Source: Chloroflexota bacterium
GTDB taxonomy: Bacteria > Chloroflexota > Anaerolineae > Aggregatilineales > Phototrophicaceae
DNA length: 64,000 bases
Assembly (NCBI GenBank): GCA_014338005.1
Contig: QUBZ01000008.1
Span: forward strand, 1-64,000
Direction of reading: 5' to 3'
Shown here: in pieces, positions 1 to 9,400 of the stretch
Numbering within the stretch: the stretch's first letter is position 1
Layout of the letters: every line of letters begins with the position of its first letter
Translations under genes and position numbers: made by a program
The notes under the pieces: model-generated
The model's input: only the letters and a program-made list of their open reading frames with translations
Databases searched by the model: none
Told to the model about the DNA's origin: nothing

Positions 1-436
1 TGAAGCGCCCGCTGAGGGCGGTCGGCGAGCCGGGGCCGGCGCTTTCGCCGCGCAGGGCGGCCAGCAGGCTGTCCAGGCCGGCGTCCAGGCTGCCGGCGGC
101 GTCGGCGTATTGAATGAACTTGATGTACAGCCAGATTGTTTCCGGCGGGATGGCTTCCAGGCGCAGCAGGTAGAGCGGCTTACCCAGTTCGCGCAGCAGC
201 AGGCATTCGGCGCTGCACATATCCGATGCCAGCGAACGCGGCGACATCACCAGCAGGCCTAGGTCGCAGCCCTGAATGGCCTCCCGCAGGGCGCGCTCCC
301 AGTTGGGCGTGCCGGGCGTCAGGCCCCCCTTGCGGTGGTCAACCCAGGCGGCGAACCCGCCGGCGTCCAGGCGGTCGGCGATCTGATTGACGGCGGCATC
401 ATCACCGGTGGCATGGCTGATAAAAATCGTGGGCAT
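1..436 (-). CDS. TIR-domain protein (C-terminus beyond window edge)
   Basis: The frame opens at ATG 436 and runs off the left edge after about 145 codons. The start reads MPTIFISHATGDD, the typical first strand of a TIR domain, followed by a helix and an FAAWVD second strand. The stretch SPRSLASDMCSAE near residues 65-77 fits the SxxSxxSxxCxxE pattern, in which the Glu is the NAD-cleaving residue of enzymatic TIR domains. Stand-alone bacterial TIR proteins act as NADases in defence or as protein-interaction modules; which applies cannot be decided because any C-terminal effector or sensor domain is outside the window. A TATAAA element (plus-strand 449-454) sits upstream. TIR assignment is firm, function open. 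Confidence 0.8.
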   Translation of the reverse strand, partial: MPTIFISHATGDDAAVNQIADRLDAGGFAAWVDHRKGGLTPGTPNWERALREAIQGCDLGLLVMSPRSLASDMCSAECLLLRELGKPLYLLRLEAIPPETIWLYIKFIQYADAAGSLDAGLDSLLAALRGESAGPGSPTALSGRF

Positions 437-506
437 GGCGTCGTCCTATTTATATCTATTACGCGCTTCTGTATTGTAATCCCGATTGGCCGTTTTGGGG
501 GCGCGA

Positions 507-585
507 ACCTCACCCCCCAACCCCCTCTCCATGTGGAGAGGGGGAGTCAAGTCCCTCTCTTATGGAGAGGGATTTAGGGTGAGGT
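507..585. repeat. G/C-rich inverted-repeat element, copy 1
   Basis: A non-coding element begins with CTCACCCCCCAACCCCCTCTCC-type sequence and ends with its approximate complement (GGAGAGGGATTTAGGGTGAG), so the ends pair as terminal inverted repeats. An internal CTCTCCatgtGGAGAG hairpin is also present. It fills the space between the TIR gene and the M23 gene, and resembles the elements at 33832-33960, 42888-43022 and 53458-53627. Confidence 0.65.
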
Positions 586-682
586 TGGCACGCCGCGCAA
601 ATGGCGCTTGCATTGGCCGCCGAAAATCGGCACAATGGCGCTGCTCTGTTCCATGCCTGCCGGTTAGTCTGGAGTCATCCTG

Positions 683-1657
683 GTGAAACGAGTGTTCCTG
701 TTCGTCGTTCTGCTGGCTTTCGGGGGGCTGTCCGCCGCTTTCGCGCTGGCGCAGGAAGCCACGCCCATCCCCGCGCCGACCCTGCCGCCCACGCCGACCC
801 CCATGCCGCGCCCCCGCCCGACCGACATGCTCACCCAGGAGCGGGCGACGGTGGAGTTTTTTTTCGCCAGCCTCAGCCAGGGCGGCAGCGGACTGCTGCG
901 CGTGACCGGCGACGGTATGGCCGGGTGCAGCACGCGCTTTTTGAACGCCGTTGTGGACTGTTTCCCCGTGCCGGGCGACGGGTATTTCGCCCTGCTGGCC
1001 GTCAGTATGGAGCAGAACCCGCGCCGCTACCCGCTGGATGTGTTCGTCTGGTATACGGACGGCGCGCGCCAGACCATCAACGCTGAGGTCGAAGTCACCA
1101 GCGCGGGTTTCATCCGGCAGAATATAGACCTGGCCCCGGACAAGGTTTACCTGATTGACCCGGAAATCGAACGCACCGAGTTCGCCCGGCTGGAAAGCAT
1201 CTTCAGCACCATCACGCCGGAGCGGCTGTGGGCCGGCCAGGGTTTCCAACTGCCCATCCTGGGTTCGGAACTGACCTCGCCGTTCGGCGCGTTCCGCACC
1301 TTCAACCAGTCCTTCCAGACGCGGCATACCGGCTGGGACATCCGCGCCACCCTGGGACAGCCGATCATGGCAATCGGCGCGGGGCGGGTGGCCTACGCCG
1401 GTTTTATGGACATTCGCGGCAATATGGTGGCCCTCGATCATGGTTACGGCATCTTTTCGACCTACGCGCACCTGTCGCAAATTCACGTCACGCGCGGACA
1501 GAGCATCAACGAAGGGCAGATCATCGGCACAGTCGGCAATACCGGGCGCACCAGCGGCGCGCACTTCCACTGGGAGGTAGCCGTCAACGGCCAGTTTGTG
1601 GACTCGGCGCAGTTCATCCAGATGTGGCTGCCGGGGCTGGGCGCGGCCTCGCCGTAA
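683..1657 (+). CDS. Secreted M23-family metallopeptidase (LytM-like)
   Basis: This predicted exported peptidoglycan endopeptidase has 324 residues. Residues 1-23 form a signal peptide, followed by a Pro/Thr-rich linker (about 25-47) that would tether the protein across the envelope. The C-terminal M23 fold (about 196-312) carries the zinc-site residues expected of LytM enzymes: H215 and D219 in HTGWD, H263 in YAHLS, and H294 and H296 in the HFHWE motif. With all of these present an active enzyme is likely rather than a degenerate activator. The start is GTG 683, chosen because GGAG at 671-674 precedes it at good spacing. The region between signal and catalytic domain is not recognised. Confidence 0.88.
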   Translation: MKRVFLFVVLLAFGGLSAAFALAQEATPIPAPTLPPTPTPMPRPRPTDMLTQERATVEFFFASLSQGGSGLLRVTGDGMAGCSTRFLNAVVDCFPVPGDGYFALLAVSMEQNPRRYPLDVFVWYTDGARQTINAEVEVTSAGFIRQNIDLAPDKVYLIDPEIERTEFARLESIFSTITPERLWAGQGFQLPILGSELTSPFGAFRTFNQSFQTRHTGWDIRATLGQPIMAIGAGRVAYAGFMDIRGNMVALDHGYGIFSTYAHLSQIHVTRGQSINEGQIIGTVGNTGRTSGAHFHWEVAVNGQFVDSAQFIQMWLPGLGAASP

Positions 1658-1783
1658 ACGGGCGGCGCGCCCCCCGACTGGACAGGCGGCTGATAACCCG
1701 CTAGACTCACAGATGTTCTAAAAATGCGCCGCCGGGGTGGGGTAAACTCGCCCCGGCCTGTCTCGATTCGTGAGTTAAAAATC

Positions 1784-4336
1784 ATGATTCCTGTCCGGCT
1801 TGAACTCAAAAACTTTCTGGCCTACCGCACCCCCGACCCGATTCGTTTCGACGGCATCCACCTGGCCTGCCTGACCGGCCCGAACGGGGCGGGCAAGTCG
1901 TCGCTGCTGGACGCCATCACCTGGGTGCTGTGGGGGCGCGCCCGCGCCAAACGCGACGACGACCTGATCCATCAGGGGCAGAGCGACATGCTGGTACAGC
2001 TTGACTTCGAGCAGGAAGGCATCCTCTACCGGGCGATTCGCAAGCGGTCGCGCAAACATCGCGGCACGGGCGAGCTGAACCTGTTTTCGCTGCTGGACGG
2101 CGGGCAGCTAAACTCGTTAAGCGAGCCATCCATCCGCGAGACGCAGGAGAAGATTAACCAACTGCTGCGGCTGGACTACGAGACGTTTGTGCATTCGGCC
2201 TTTTTGCAGCAGGGCAAGGCGGACGCCTTCACCACCCAGCAGCCGGCCAAACGTAAACAAATCCTGGCGGACATCCTGGGACTGGCGCAGTGGGAAGTTT
2301 ACGAAGAAGCCGCCAAAACCGAGCTGAAGAAGATTGACGACGATTTGCGTGTCATCGAAATGCGGCTGCGCGAGATCGAGGCCGAACTGGAAAAAGAGCC
2401 GCGCCTGAAGGCCCAATTGGATGAGGCCGCCGCCGCCCAGCAGGAAGCCCAGGCCGCGCTGGAGGCTGCCGAAAAACGCTTGGAAGAGGTGGCCCACGCG
2501 CCGGAAGCCCGCCGCGCCGCCCAATCCAGCCTGGCCGACCTGGAGCGCCGCCTGAAAGAGCGCCGCGAAGACCTGGAGTCGGTCGAGAAGGACATCATCG
2601 CCCAGCAGGCGCGCGTCACCGAACACGAAGCGGTGGTGGCCGCCCAGGGTGACATCGAAACCGGCTATGCCGCGCTGGTCGCCGCGCGCCAGACCCACGA
2701 CGCGCTGGCCGATAAACTGCGCGCCCTCAGCGACTTCGACGCCCGCTATCATACGCTGGATAAACAGCTTCAGGCCGCCCGCGCTGCGCTGGAAAACGAG
2801 GCCAGCGGTTACGAGGCGACCATCGCCGAACTGTCGCGCGCGATTAAAGACTCCGGCGACGATGAACTGGCCGCCGTACAGGCAGAAGTGAGCGAACTAA
2901 AAACCAGAGAAGCGGAACGCGGCGCGCTGGACGAAGAAACGCGCGCCCTGGCCGAAGAAAAAGCCGAACTAGAAGGCATTAAAAAGACGCTCACCACCGA
3001 AGGGCAAACGCTCCGCGAACGGCTGGAACGCCTGAAAGTGACGACCGAAGCGGTATGCCCGCTGTGCGGCCAGCCGCTCGACGCCGGACACCGGCAGGAA
3101 TTGATCGCCCAACTGGAGGAGGAAATTGAATCCCGGCGGGCGACCTATGCCGCCAACCAGGCGCGCATCCAGGCCATCGGCCAGGAAGTGAAAATTCGCC
3201 GGGAGCGCCTCGCCGAGTTTGACCAGGAATTAAAGCGCCTGCCGCAGCTGATTGAACGGGCCGGCAAACTTCAGCAGCAGGCGCAGGCCGCTTTTGAAGC
3301 CGCCGCCCGGCTGGACGACGAACGCGCCCGCCTGGAGGCCGTCCGCGCCGCCCTGAAGGGCGAGCAGTTCGCCCACGACATCCGCCAGCAAATGGCCGCG
3401 CTGGATGATGAACGCGCCCATATTGGCTACGACGCCGATTCGCATACCCTGGCGCGGCAGGATTTGGAAACCTACCGCGTTTACGATGCCCGCTACCAAC
3501 AACTTCAGATCGCGCTCACCAGCCTGGACGGCGCGCGCCAGGCGTTAGAGGGGGCGCTCAACCGCCGGGAGCGCACGCTCAAGGCGCTGAGCGAGGACGA
3601 AGCCGCGCTGGAGGCGCTGCGGGCGGAAATCGCCCGGCTGGACGTACTGGTGAAAGAGCAGCAGATTCGCCAGCAGGAGGTCAACCGCCTGCGAACCACC
3701 GAACGCACCGCGCACGAGCGGCTCACCATCGCCCAGCAGGAATTGGCCGCGATGGACAGCCAGCGCGCCCGCAAAACCGACCTGGAAACACGCCGCGCCC
3801 GCAAGCGCCACGAGGAATCGCTGTACAAAGACCTGCGGGCGGCCTTCGGCAAAAACGGCGTCCCGGCCATGATTATCGAGGCCGCCATCCCGGAACTGGA
3901 GTCGTCGGCCAACCGGCTGCTGGCGCGCATGACCGACGGGCGCATGAACCTGAGCTTCAGCACCCAGCGCGAAAAAGCCGCCGGGGATGGCGTGATCGAA
4001 ACGCTGGACATCCAGATCGCCGACGAACTCGGCACGCGCGCCTATGAAACCTACAGCGGCGGCGAGGCATTTCGCATCAACTTTGCCATCCGGGTGGCGC
4101 TGTCGCAGCTTTTGGCGCGCCGCGCCGGGGCGCACCTGCGGACGCTGTTCATTGACGAGGGTTTCGGCACGCAGGACGAAGATGGCCGCAACAAACTGGT
4201 GGAAGCCATCACCGCCATCCAGGAGGATTTTGACCTTATCCTGGTCATCACCCATCTGGACGACCTGCGCGATTCGTTCCCGGTGCATGTGGTGGTGCAA
4301 AAAACGCCCGGCGGCAGCCGCGTGGTGGTGCGGTAA
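1784..4336 (+). CDS. sbcC: SbcC-type exonuclease subunit (SMC-like ATPase)
   Basis: SbcC (Rad50 homologue) is the ATPase and DNA-tethering half of the SbcCD nuclease, which cleaves hairpins and blocked DNA ends. The 850-residue product has Walker A GPNGAGKS at 32-39, a long coiled coil broken at its apex by the zinc-hook CPLC (C425, C428), the ABC signature YSGGE near 757-761 and Walker B FIDEG with D791/E792. The ATG at 1784 is preferred over one 20 codons earlier because MIPVRLELKNF is the usual family N-terminus. The nuclease partner SbcD is not encoded next to it or elsewhere in the window, which is unusual because the two are normally adjacent. Confidence 0.92.
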   Translation: MIPVRLELKNFLAYRTPDPIRFDGIHLACLTGPNGAGKSSLLDAITWVLWGRARAKRDDDLIHQGQSDMLVQLDFEQEGILYRAIRKRSRKHRGTGELNLFSLLDGGQLNSLSEPSIRETQEKINQLLRLDYETFVHSAFLQQGKADAFTTQQPAKRKQILADILGLAQWEVYEEAAKTELKKIDDDLRVIEMRLREIEAELEKEPRLKAQLDEAAAAQQEAQAALEAAEKRLEEVAHAPEARRAAQSSLADLERRLKERREDLESVEKDIIAQQARVTEHEAVVAAQGDIETGYAALVAARQTHDALADKLRALSDFDARYHTLDKQLQAARAALENEASGYEATIAELSRAIKDSGDDELAAVQAEVSELKTREAERGALDEETRALAEEKAELEGIKKTLTTEGQTLRERLERLKVTTEAVCPLCGQPLDAGHRQELIAQLEEEIESRRATYAANQARIQAIGQEVKIRRERLAEFDQELKRLPQLIERAGKLQQQAQAAFEAAARLDDERARLEAVRAALKGEQFAHDIRQQMAALDDERAHIGYDADSHTLARQDLETYRVYDARYQQLQIALTSLDGARQALEGALNRRERTLKALSEDEAALEALRAEIARLDVLVKEQQIRQQEVNRLRTTERTAHERLTIAQQELAAMDSQRARKTDLETRRARKRHEESLYKDLRAAFGKNGVPAMIIEAAIPELESSANRLLARMTDGRMNLSFSTQREKAAGDGVIETLDIQIADELGTRAYETYSGGEAFRINFAIRVALSQLLARRAGAHLRTLFIDEGFGTQDEDGRNKLVEAITAIQEDFDLILVITHLDDLRDSFPVHVVVQKTPGGSRVVVR

Positions 4337-4523
4337 GGGACGATTACAAAAAGCTATAGGAGTTGTCCAGCATATTCGAGTAAAATTATCGTAGGATGAT
4401 CTGGAGAATAGGACATAAATATATTGAAAGCTCACAGAACAATCTACCTGCCGCAATCAACGCTTGCAGAGATTGCATATATGTCAGACTAAACCACATC
4501 CCCCATTTTGAGGTGCTTCCCTG

Positions 4524-5225
4524 ATGATGACCATCAATATGGACTACTGGCGGCAGCCGGAAGGCGTCCCCATTCCCGGCGACGAACTGAAGTTCCTGTA
4601 CATCCCCGACGACGTGGAAGCCTACATGACCGCCGAACTGGCCTGGCAGGTTTACGATTACCAGAAGGCGCACGCCGAGGACGGGCGGCAGATCACCAAA
4701 GCCGTGATGGTGACGATGGGCGGCCTGCTGCCCGGCGTGCTGCTGCATGACCACATCGCCTGGAGCGCCAAACCGCACATCCCGCCGATTGAGTTCGGCA
4801 CGCTTGGCGTGCAGTGTTATGCCGGGCCGGGCAAACCGCTCGACCAGCCGCGCGTCATCCAGGCGCTGACGATCAATGTGTCCGGGCATGTGGTGGCGGT
4901 GGTGGAAGACCTGGTTGACCTGGGCGGCACGGCGCGTTTTGTGCGGCAGCTTTTGTTAAGCCAGGGCGCGCGCGACGCGGTGCTGATCGCGCCGTTCATG
5001 AAAAATACACGCATGACCGAGGAAATGGAGGTGATCTGGTTCAGCGTTGTGCCGAAGGACACCTGGATCATCACCCCGCGCGAACGGGTGGAGACGCTGC
5101 TGAAGCGCGTGCCGTACTGGCGGCAGCAGGGCGCGGCGCTGGCCGACTGCGAGGTCAATCTGCGGCGCATCGGCTACCCGGATTATCTGATCGAGCGGTA
5201 TTTGGAAGTGGCCTACGGCGGCTGA
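4524..5225 (+). CDS. Phosphoribosyltransferase-family protein
   Basis: The 233-residue cytosolic protein contains a PRPP-binding loop of type I phosphoribosyltransferases, VVAVVEDLVDLGGT at residues 123-136: hydrophobic strand, acidic pair E128/D129, D132 and GGT. The upstream region includes a GGLLPG loop near 66-71, consistent with the PPi-binding loop of purine salvage enzymes. The closest general type is a xanthine/hypoxanthine phosphoribosyltransferase, but substrate cannot be inferred. Two in-frame ATGs (4524, 4527) follow a GAGGTG ribosome-binding site; the first is used. About 190 bases separate it from sbcC, so it is probably transcribed independently. Confidence 0.75.
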   Translation: MMTINMDYWRQPEGVPIPGDELKFLYIPDDVEAYMTAELAWQVYDYQKAHAEDGRQITKAVMVTMGGLLPGVLLHDHIAWSAKPHIPPIEFGTLGVQCYAGPGKPLDQPRVIQALTINVSGHVVAVVEDLVDLGGTARFVRQLLLSQGARDAVLIAPFMKNTRMTEEMEVIWFSVVPKDTWIITPRERVETLLKRVPYWRQQGAALADCEVNLRRIGYPDYLIERYLEVAYGG

Positions 5226-5345
5226 GAGAGAATTTTTATGACCGACCGCCAGAAATGGGAATATCTCAGTCCAGGGTCTTTCGACAGGCATAACTCGTGG
5301 ATGATGGTGTAATCCGCCACCCGGCACAACGGGTTTTGCGCTCTG

Positions 5346-6119
5346 TCAGCGGTTACGATTCATCTCATAGATGATCCGCAGGCCGTCCAGCGTCAGTTCC
5401 GGCGCGATGGTATCAATCACCTGGGTGTGCTGGTTGAACAGCGGCGCTAACCCGCCGGTGGCGATCACCTTGATTTCCGGTTCATCCAGCGCGGTTTTGA
5501 GGCGCGCCACCAACCCTTCCACCAGCGACACATATCCCCAGAAAATGCCGGACTGCATGGCGTGAATGGTATTGCGTCCAATCGGGCTGGGCGGCGGGAA
5601 CAGGTCTACCTTGTGCAGGCGGGCCGCCCGCGATACCAGCGCGTCGTGGGCGATGCCGATGCCGGGGGCAATCGCGCCGCCGCAGTACGCGCCGTCCGCC
5701 GAAACCACATCGAAAGTGGTGGCCGTGCCAAAATCAATCACGATGGCCGGCGCGCCGTAAAGCGCCACCACCGCCGCCGCGTTCACCAGACGATCTGCGC
5801 CGGCCTGCTCCGGCTGGTCAATGGCAATTTTGATGCCCATCGGCGTCTCGTTGGTGATAACCAACGGGTGATGCCCCATGTAGGTTTCGACCAGTTCCAC
5901 GAACGCCGGCGTCAGCGCCGGGACGACACTGCCGATGACGACGCCGCTGATGGCGCGGTAGCCCAGGTCGGCGTCGCTCAAAAAGTTCCGCACCAGCACG
6001 GCGTATTCATCCGGCATTTTGTCCGGCACGGTGCGCGCCCGCCACGACAGCGCCCATGAGCTATCCTGCCACAGCCCCATGTGAATGTTGGTATTGCCGA
6101 TGTCAATCGCCAGCAGCAT
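5346..6119 (-). CDS. coaX: Type III pantothenate kinase
   Basis: CoaX phosphorylates pantothenate in the first step of coenzyme A synthesis. The product (257 residues) opens with MLLAIDIGNTN, the ASKHA phosphate-1 motif, has GADRLVNA near residue 107, the phosphate-2 strand VIDFGTATTFD near 130 and the adenosine-type motif VIATGGLAPL near 225, all typical of type III kinases. The ATG at 6119 is chosen over a GTG three codons earlier because GAGGAG lies exactly 8 bases before it and overlaps the GTG. It is monocistronic here, and convergent with the upstream phosphoribosyltransferase gene. Confidence 0.93.
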   Translation of the reverse strand: MLLAIDIGNTNIHMGLWQDSSWALSWRARTVPDKMPDEYAVLVRNFLSDADLGYRAISGVVIGSVVPALTPAFVELVETYMGHHPLVITNETPMGIKIAIDQPEQAGADRLVNAAAVVALYGAPAIVIDFGTATTFDVVSADGAYCGGAIAPGIGIAHDALVSRAARLHKVDLFPPPSPIGRNTIHAMQSGIFWGYVSLVEGLVARLKTALDEPEIKVIATGGLAPLFNQHTQVIDTIAPELTLDGLRIIYEMNRNR

Positions 6120-6222
6120 GATATTCACTCCTCAAAAATGGCGCTGGCCGGCAGCATGTCCGCGCCGTCCAATAAAAACTGTGCTGAGTGATGCGTTTTG
6201 AGTGCCGAGTCAAAGACAATTT

Positions 6223-6645
6223 TCAGCGCCGCCCGGCCAGGCGGTCATCCTCGCGCCGGTCGAGCGTTTGTTTAAGCGCATCCTCCAGCGGCCTTTCTTC
6301 CAGGCCGCGCTCGCGGTCGTCCAGGCGGCGGCGCAGGTAGGCGGCTTCGTCTTCGTCCAGGTCATCCACCAGGCGGTCAATCAGCGTGTACATATCCACG
6401 CCTTCACGCTTGTGTTTTTCGCTTTCCTGCGTGCTGCGCTGAACAGCAAAGACGGCCAGCAGCCCGGCGATGCCCATAATGATGACCAGGGTGAAAACCA
6501 CCCAGGGGAACGGGGAAGCCGCTCCACTCCGAAACAGCAGCGGTATCAGCACGGCGACTGTCAGACCGATGACGAGGCTCAGTTTGGCACGTCTTCGCAT
6601 TCGCGGGTTTTGATCGGACTCAGGGGGTATAAAAATCGGGAACAT
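6223..6645 (-). CDS. Small two-helix membrane protein, unknown function
   Basis: I do not recognise this 140-residue protein. After a short cytosolic, basic N-terminus (RMRRRAK) there are two hydrophobic segments, near residues 22-39 and 47-67, separated by a short loop. The C-terminal half (about 75-140) is soluble, highly charged and predicted helical, with DEDEAAYLRRRLDDRERG-type sequence. A helical-hairpin membrane anchor with a cytosolic charged tail is the simplest topology. It lies between coaX and a CoA-transferase-like gene on the same strand, with about 100 bases on each side. Confidence 0.6.
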   Translation of the reverse strand: MFPIFIPPESDQNPRMRRRAKLSLVIGLTVAVLIPLLFRSGAASPFPWVVFTLVIIMGIAGLLAVFAVQRSTQESEKHKREGVDMYTLIDRLVDDLDEDEAAYLRRRLDDRERGLEERPLEDALKQTLDRREDDRLAGRR

Positions 6646-6737
6646 ATTAGGGTTCTTTCCGGCAAGCGCCCGTATGGTTTTGAAAAAACCGACACGCTCC
6701 TGAACTCTTTACGCAAAAACCGGCCTGCGGGTTGCAT

Positions 6738-7886
6738 TCAGCCCGCCCGCGCCGCGCCGATGGCGATCAGCGCCTCGATTTCGCCGGCAGCGTAACCGGC
6801 TTCGGCCAGGATGATGCGCGTGTGTTCGCCGTACCCCGGCACGCGCCCCGGCTCGAATGCCTCGCCTTCCAGCCGCAGCGGCGAACGCATCCAGGGCGTG
6901 CCGTCCGCGCCGATGCCCATCGCGCCGCGTGCCTGGATGTGCGGGTCGTTCGCCACTTCGCCGGGCGCGTTAATGACCGCGAAGCAGCAGTCGGCATCCC
7001 GCAGGCGCTCGTCCCATTCGGCGGCGGTTTTAAGCGCGAACAGTTCGGCCAGTTCCGCCCGCAGGTAAGCCTGGCGCTCCGGCAGCAGGTGGTCGGCGAT
7101 CAGGTCGGCGCGTTCAACGGCGTGGCAGAAGTTGGCCCAGAACTTCGGCTCCAGCGCCGACAGCGAAACCGCGCGACCATCGCGGGCATGGTAGACGTTG
7201 TAACAGGCCGCGCCGCCGGTCAGCGCGCCCTGGCCGCCGCCCACGCCGGTTTTGAGCGCCTCCGCCCAGGGATATAACACGAACGGCAGCGCCGCCTCGA
7301 ACAGCGAAGCCTCTACATGGCAGCCTTCGCCGGTGCGCTGCGCCTGGAACAAACCGGCGGCGATGCCGGCCACCGCCACATAAGCCCCGCCGATGTCTGC
7401 CGTCTGGCCGCCGATGACGTGGGGCGTTTTCATCGCGCCCACCAGCCCGGCGACCGCCGTATAGTTCAGGTCGTGACCGCTGCGGGCGGCATACGGGCCG
7501 TCGCTGCCCCAGCCGGAAATCGAGGCATAAACCAGGCGGGGATTGACAGCGCGCAGCGACTCGTAATCGCAGCCCAGGCGGCGCATCACATCCGGGCGAA
7601 AACCCTCCACCAGCACGTCGGCGCCTTTAACCAGCCGCCGGAGCGCGGCCAGGCCATCCGGCGTTTTCAGGTCGAGGATGGCGCTGCGTTTGTTCCGGTT
7701 GCAGATGCGGAAAAACACGCTCAGGCCGTCTACCAGCGGAGGCATCCAGCGGCCATAATCGCCGCCGTTGGGGTCTTCAATTTTGATGACATCCGCCCCC
7801 AGGTCGGCCAGCATCATCGTACACACGCCGCCCGGAATCAGGCGGGTTAAATCCAGCACGCGCACGCCGGCAAGCGGTTTAGGCAT
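6738..7886 (-). CDS. CaiB/BaiF-type CoA-transferase or alpha-methylacyl-CoA racemase
   Basis: The protein is 382 residues and belongs to the class III CoA-transferase family, opening PLAGVRVLDLTRLIPG with a Rossmann-like ADLGADVIKIEDP. The GHDLNY motif at 137-142 and D164 in ADIGGA correspond to the His/Asp pair used by alpha-methylacyl-CoA racemases (known from the mycobacterial enzyme), while transferases keep only the Asp. The His favours a racemase-like role in branched-chain acyl-CoA metabolism, but a transferase is not excluded. A strong ribosome-binding site AAAGGAGG precedes ATG 7886, and a TATAAT -10 element lies at 7942-7947. Confidence 0.85.
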   Translation of the reverse strand: MPKPLAGVRVLDLTRLIPGGVCTMMLADLGADVIKIEDPNGGDYGRWMPPLVDGLSVFFRICNRNKRSAILDLKTPDGLAALRRLVKGADVLVEGFRPDVMRRLGCDYESLRAVNPRLVYASISGWGSDGPYAARSGHDLNYTAVAGLVGAMKTPHVIGGQTADIGGAYVAVAGIAAGLFQAQRTGEGCHVEASLFEAALPFVLYPWAEALKTGVGGGQGALTGGAACYNVYHARDGRAVSLSALEPKFWANFCHAVERADLIADHLLPERQAYLRAELAELFALKTAAEWDERLRDADCCFAVINAPGEVANDPHIQARGAMGIGADGTPWMRSPLRLEGEAFEPGRVPGYGEHTRIILAEAGYAAGEIEALIAIGAARAG

Positions 7887-7941
7887 CTCCCATCCTCCTT
7901 TAAGCGCGCAAAACGCCGGGAATCAAAGACGCGCGAGGTTT

Positions 7942-7947
7942 ATTATA
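7942..7947 (-). promoter_or_regulatory. Probable -10 element of the CaiB/BaiF-type gene
   Basis: The minus strand reads a perfect TATAAT in a GC-rich stretch about 55 bases before the start codon. No good -35 box is visible at 16-18 bases, so the promoter may be activator dependent or weak. Confidence 0.4.
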
Positions 7948-7987
7948 CCCGCGCGCCCGTTTTCAGACTGCTGTCCGGCGGTCGGCG

Positions 7988-9400
7988 TCAGGCCCAGCCG
8001 AACAGCCGCGCCAAGGTGGCGGTGATGAAGGTGACGGTGAAACCCAGCGCCAGCGGCAGCAGCGCCGAAACCAGCGTCCAGCGCCGGCTGCGCGTCTCAC
8101 GCCAGATGGTCAGCAGCGTGGTGCTGCATGGGTTATGCAGCAAGCTGAACAGCATCAGATTGATGGCCGTCAGCAGCGTCCAGCCGCCGAGCTGCGTCAG
8201 CACCGTATAGGTCTGCGCGTCCTCCAGTTCCAGCATCACGCCGGCCTGCGCCATCTGCGAGCCGCCCAGCGTCAGCGTCAGCATCAGAATGGTGGGGATG
8301 ATGATCTCGTTGGCCGGGATGGCGACGATGTAAGCCACCAGGATGATGCCGTTCAAACCCAGCAGCAGCCCCAGCGGGTTCAACAGGTTGACCATATGCC
8401 CGGCAATGCTGGCATCCCCGATGGTGATATTGCTGGTCAGCCAGATGACCGCGCCCGCCGGGGCGGCCATCATCACCGCGCGCCACAGCACGATCAGCGT
8501 GCGGTCAATGACCGAGGTATACAGCGTTTTGAGAATCTGCGGCGGGCGGTAGGGCGGCAGTTCCAGGCTGTACACCGAAGGCGCGCCCTTCAGCCAGGTT
8601 TTGGACAGCCCCCACGACACCGCCAGCGCGACCAGGATGCCCACCACCGCCACCGTCACCACGCTGGTCGCCGCTGCCGCGCTTGCCAGCACCGGTGGGG
8701 CGGACGCGCCGATGAAAATCGTCCCCATCAGGATCAGCGTCGGCCAGCGCCCGTTGCAAATGCTGAAGTTATTGGTGAGGATGGCGATCAGCCGTTCGCG
8801 CGGGCTATCTATGATGCGCGTCGCCACCACGCCGGCGGCGTTGCAGCCGAAGCCCATCATCATGGTCAGCGATTGTTTGCCATGCGCGCCGGCGGCGGCG
8901 AACAGCCGGTCGAGGTTGAAGGCCACGCGCGGCAAATAGCCGAAGTCCTCCAGCAGCGTGAACAGCGGGAAGAAAATCGCCATCGGCGGCAGCATGACGG
9001 ACACCACCCAGGCGGTCGCCATGTACACGCCGTCAATCAGCAGCCCGGACAGCCAGGCCGGGGCGCTGAGGGCGGCGGCCAGGTTGTGCAGCGCGCCGTA
9101 AACCCTCCCCAGCAGCAGGTCGGCCAGCATGGACGAAGGGACGTTCGAGCCGGTGATGGTCAGCCAGAAAACGCCGAAAAACATCAGCCCCATGACCGCA
9201 AAACCCCATACCGGATGCGTCAGCGCCCGGTCAAGCGCGCGGTCGAAGGTCAGGCGCGCGCGCGTGCCGTCGTGGCTCACGCTGCGGTCGGCGATTTTCG
9301 AGGCATCCGTATAGATGGCCTCCATCAGTTTATCGTGATAATCCGCGCCCAGTTCGGCGCGCAGTTGGGCGGCGGTTTTCAGCACATCGCTGCCGGTCAT
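7988..9400 (-). CDS. feoB: FeoB permease domain encoded as a separate gene
   Basis: These 470 residues are the membrane part of the FeoB ferrous-iron transporter without its GTPase domain. After a soluble N-terminus of about 60 residues come multiple membrane segments including the two Gate regions, with FeoB-type motifs LLEDFGYLPRVAF and GFGCNAAGV, and a second Gate half near LGLNGIILVAYIVAIPANEI. The GTPase lies immediately upstream and the two overlap by ATGA (9397-9400), so translation is coupled and the halves probably assemble. The break is a clean gene split, not a frameshift, because each half has proper ends. Confidence 0.9.
   Translation of the reverse strand: MTGSDVLKTAAQLRAELGADYHDKLMEAIYTDASKIADRSVSHDGTRARLTFDRALDRALTHPVWGFAVMGLMFFGVFWLTITGSNVPSSMLADLLLGRVYGALHNLAAALSAPAWLSGLLIDGVYMATAWVVSVMLPPMAIFFPLFTLLEDFGYLPRVAFNLDRLFAAAGAHGKQSLTMMMGFGCNAAGVVATRIIDSPRERLIAILTNNFSICNGRWPTLILMGTIFIGASAPPVLASAAAATSVVTVAVVGILVALAVSWGLSKTWLKGAPSVYSLELPPYRPPQILKTLYTSVIDRTLIVLWRAVMMAAPAGAVIWLTSNITIGDASIAGHMVNLLNPLGLLLGLNGIILVAYIVAIPANEIIIPTILMLTLTLGGSQMAQAGVMLELEDAQTYTVLTQLGGWTLLTAINLMLFSLLHNPCSTTLLTIWRETRSRRWTLVSALLPLALGFTVTFITATLARLFGWA

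Noticed and set aside
507-585. Possible CRISPR array from repeated CCCTCTCC/GGAGAGGG units
   Set aside because: The units are inverted arms of one hairpin element, without regular spacers or a cas gene in the window.
5238-5312. A 24-codon frame MTDRQKWEYL... after the phosphoribosyltransferase gene
   Set aside because: KWEYL recalls the start of DUF4177 proteins and a GAGAGAG lies upstream, but it stops too early to hold a domain. At most a decayed remnant.
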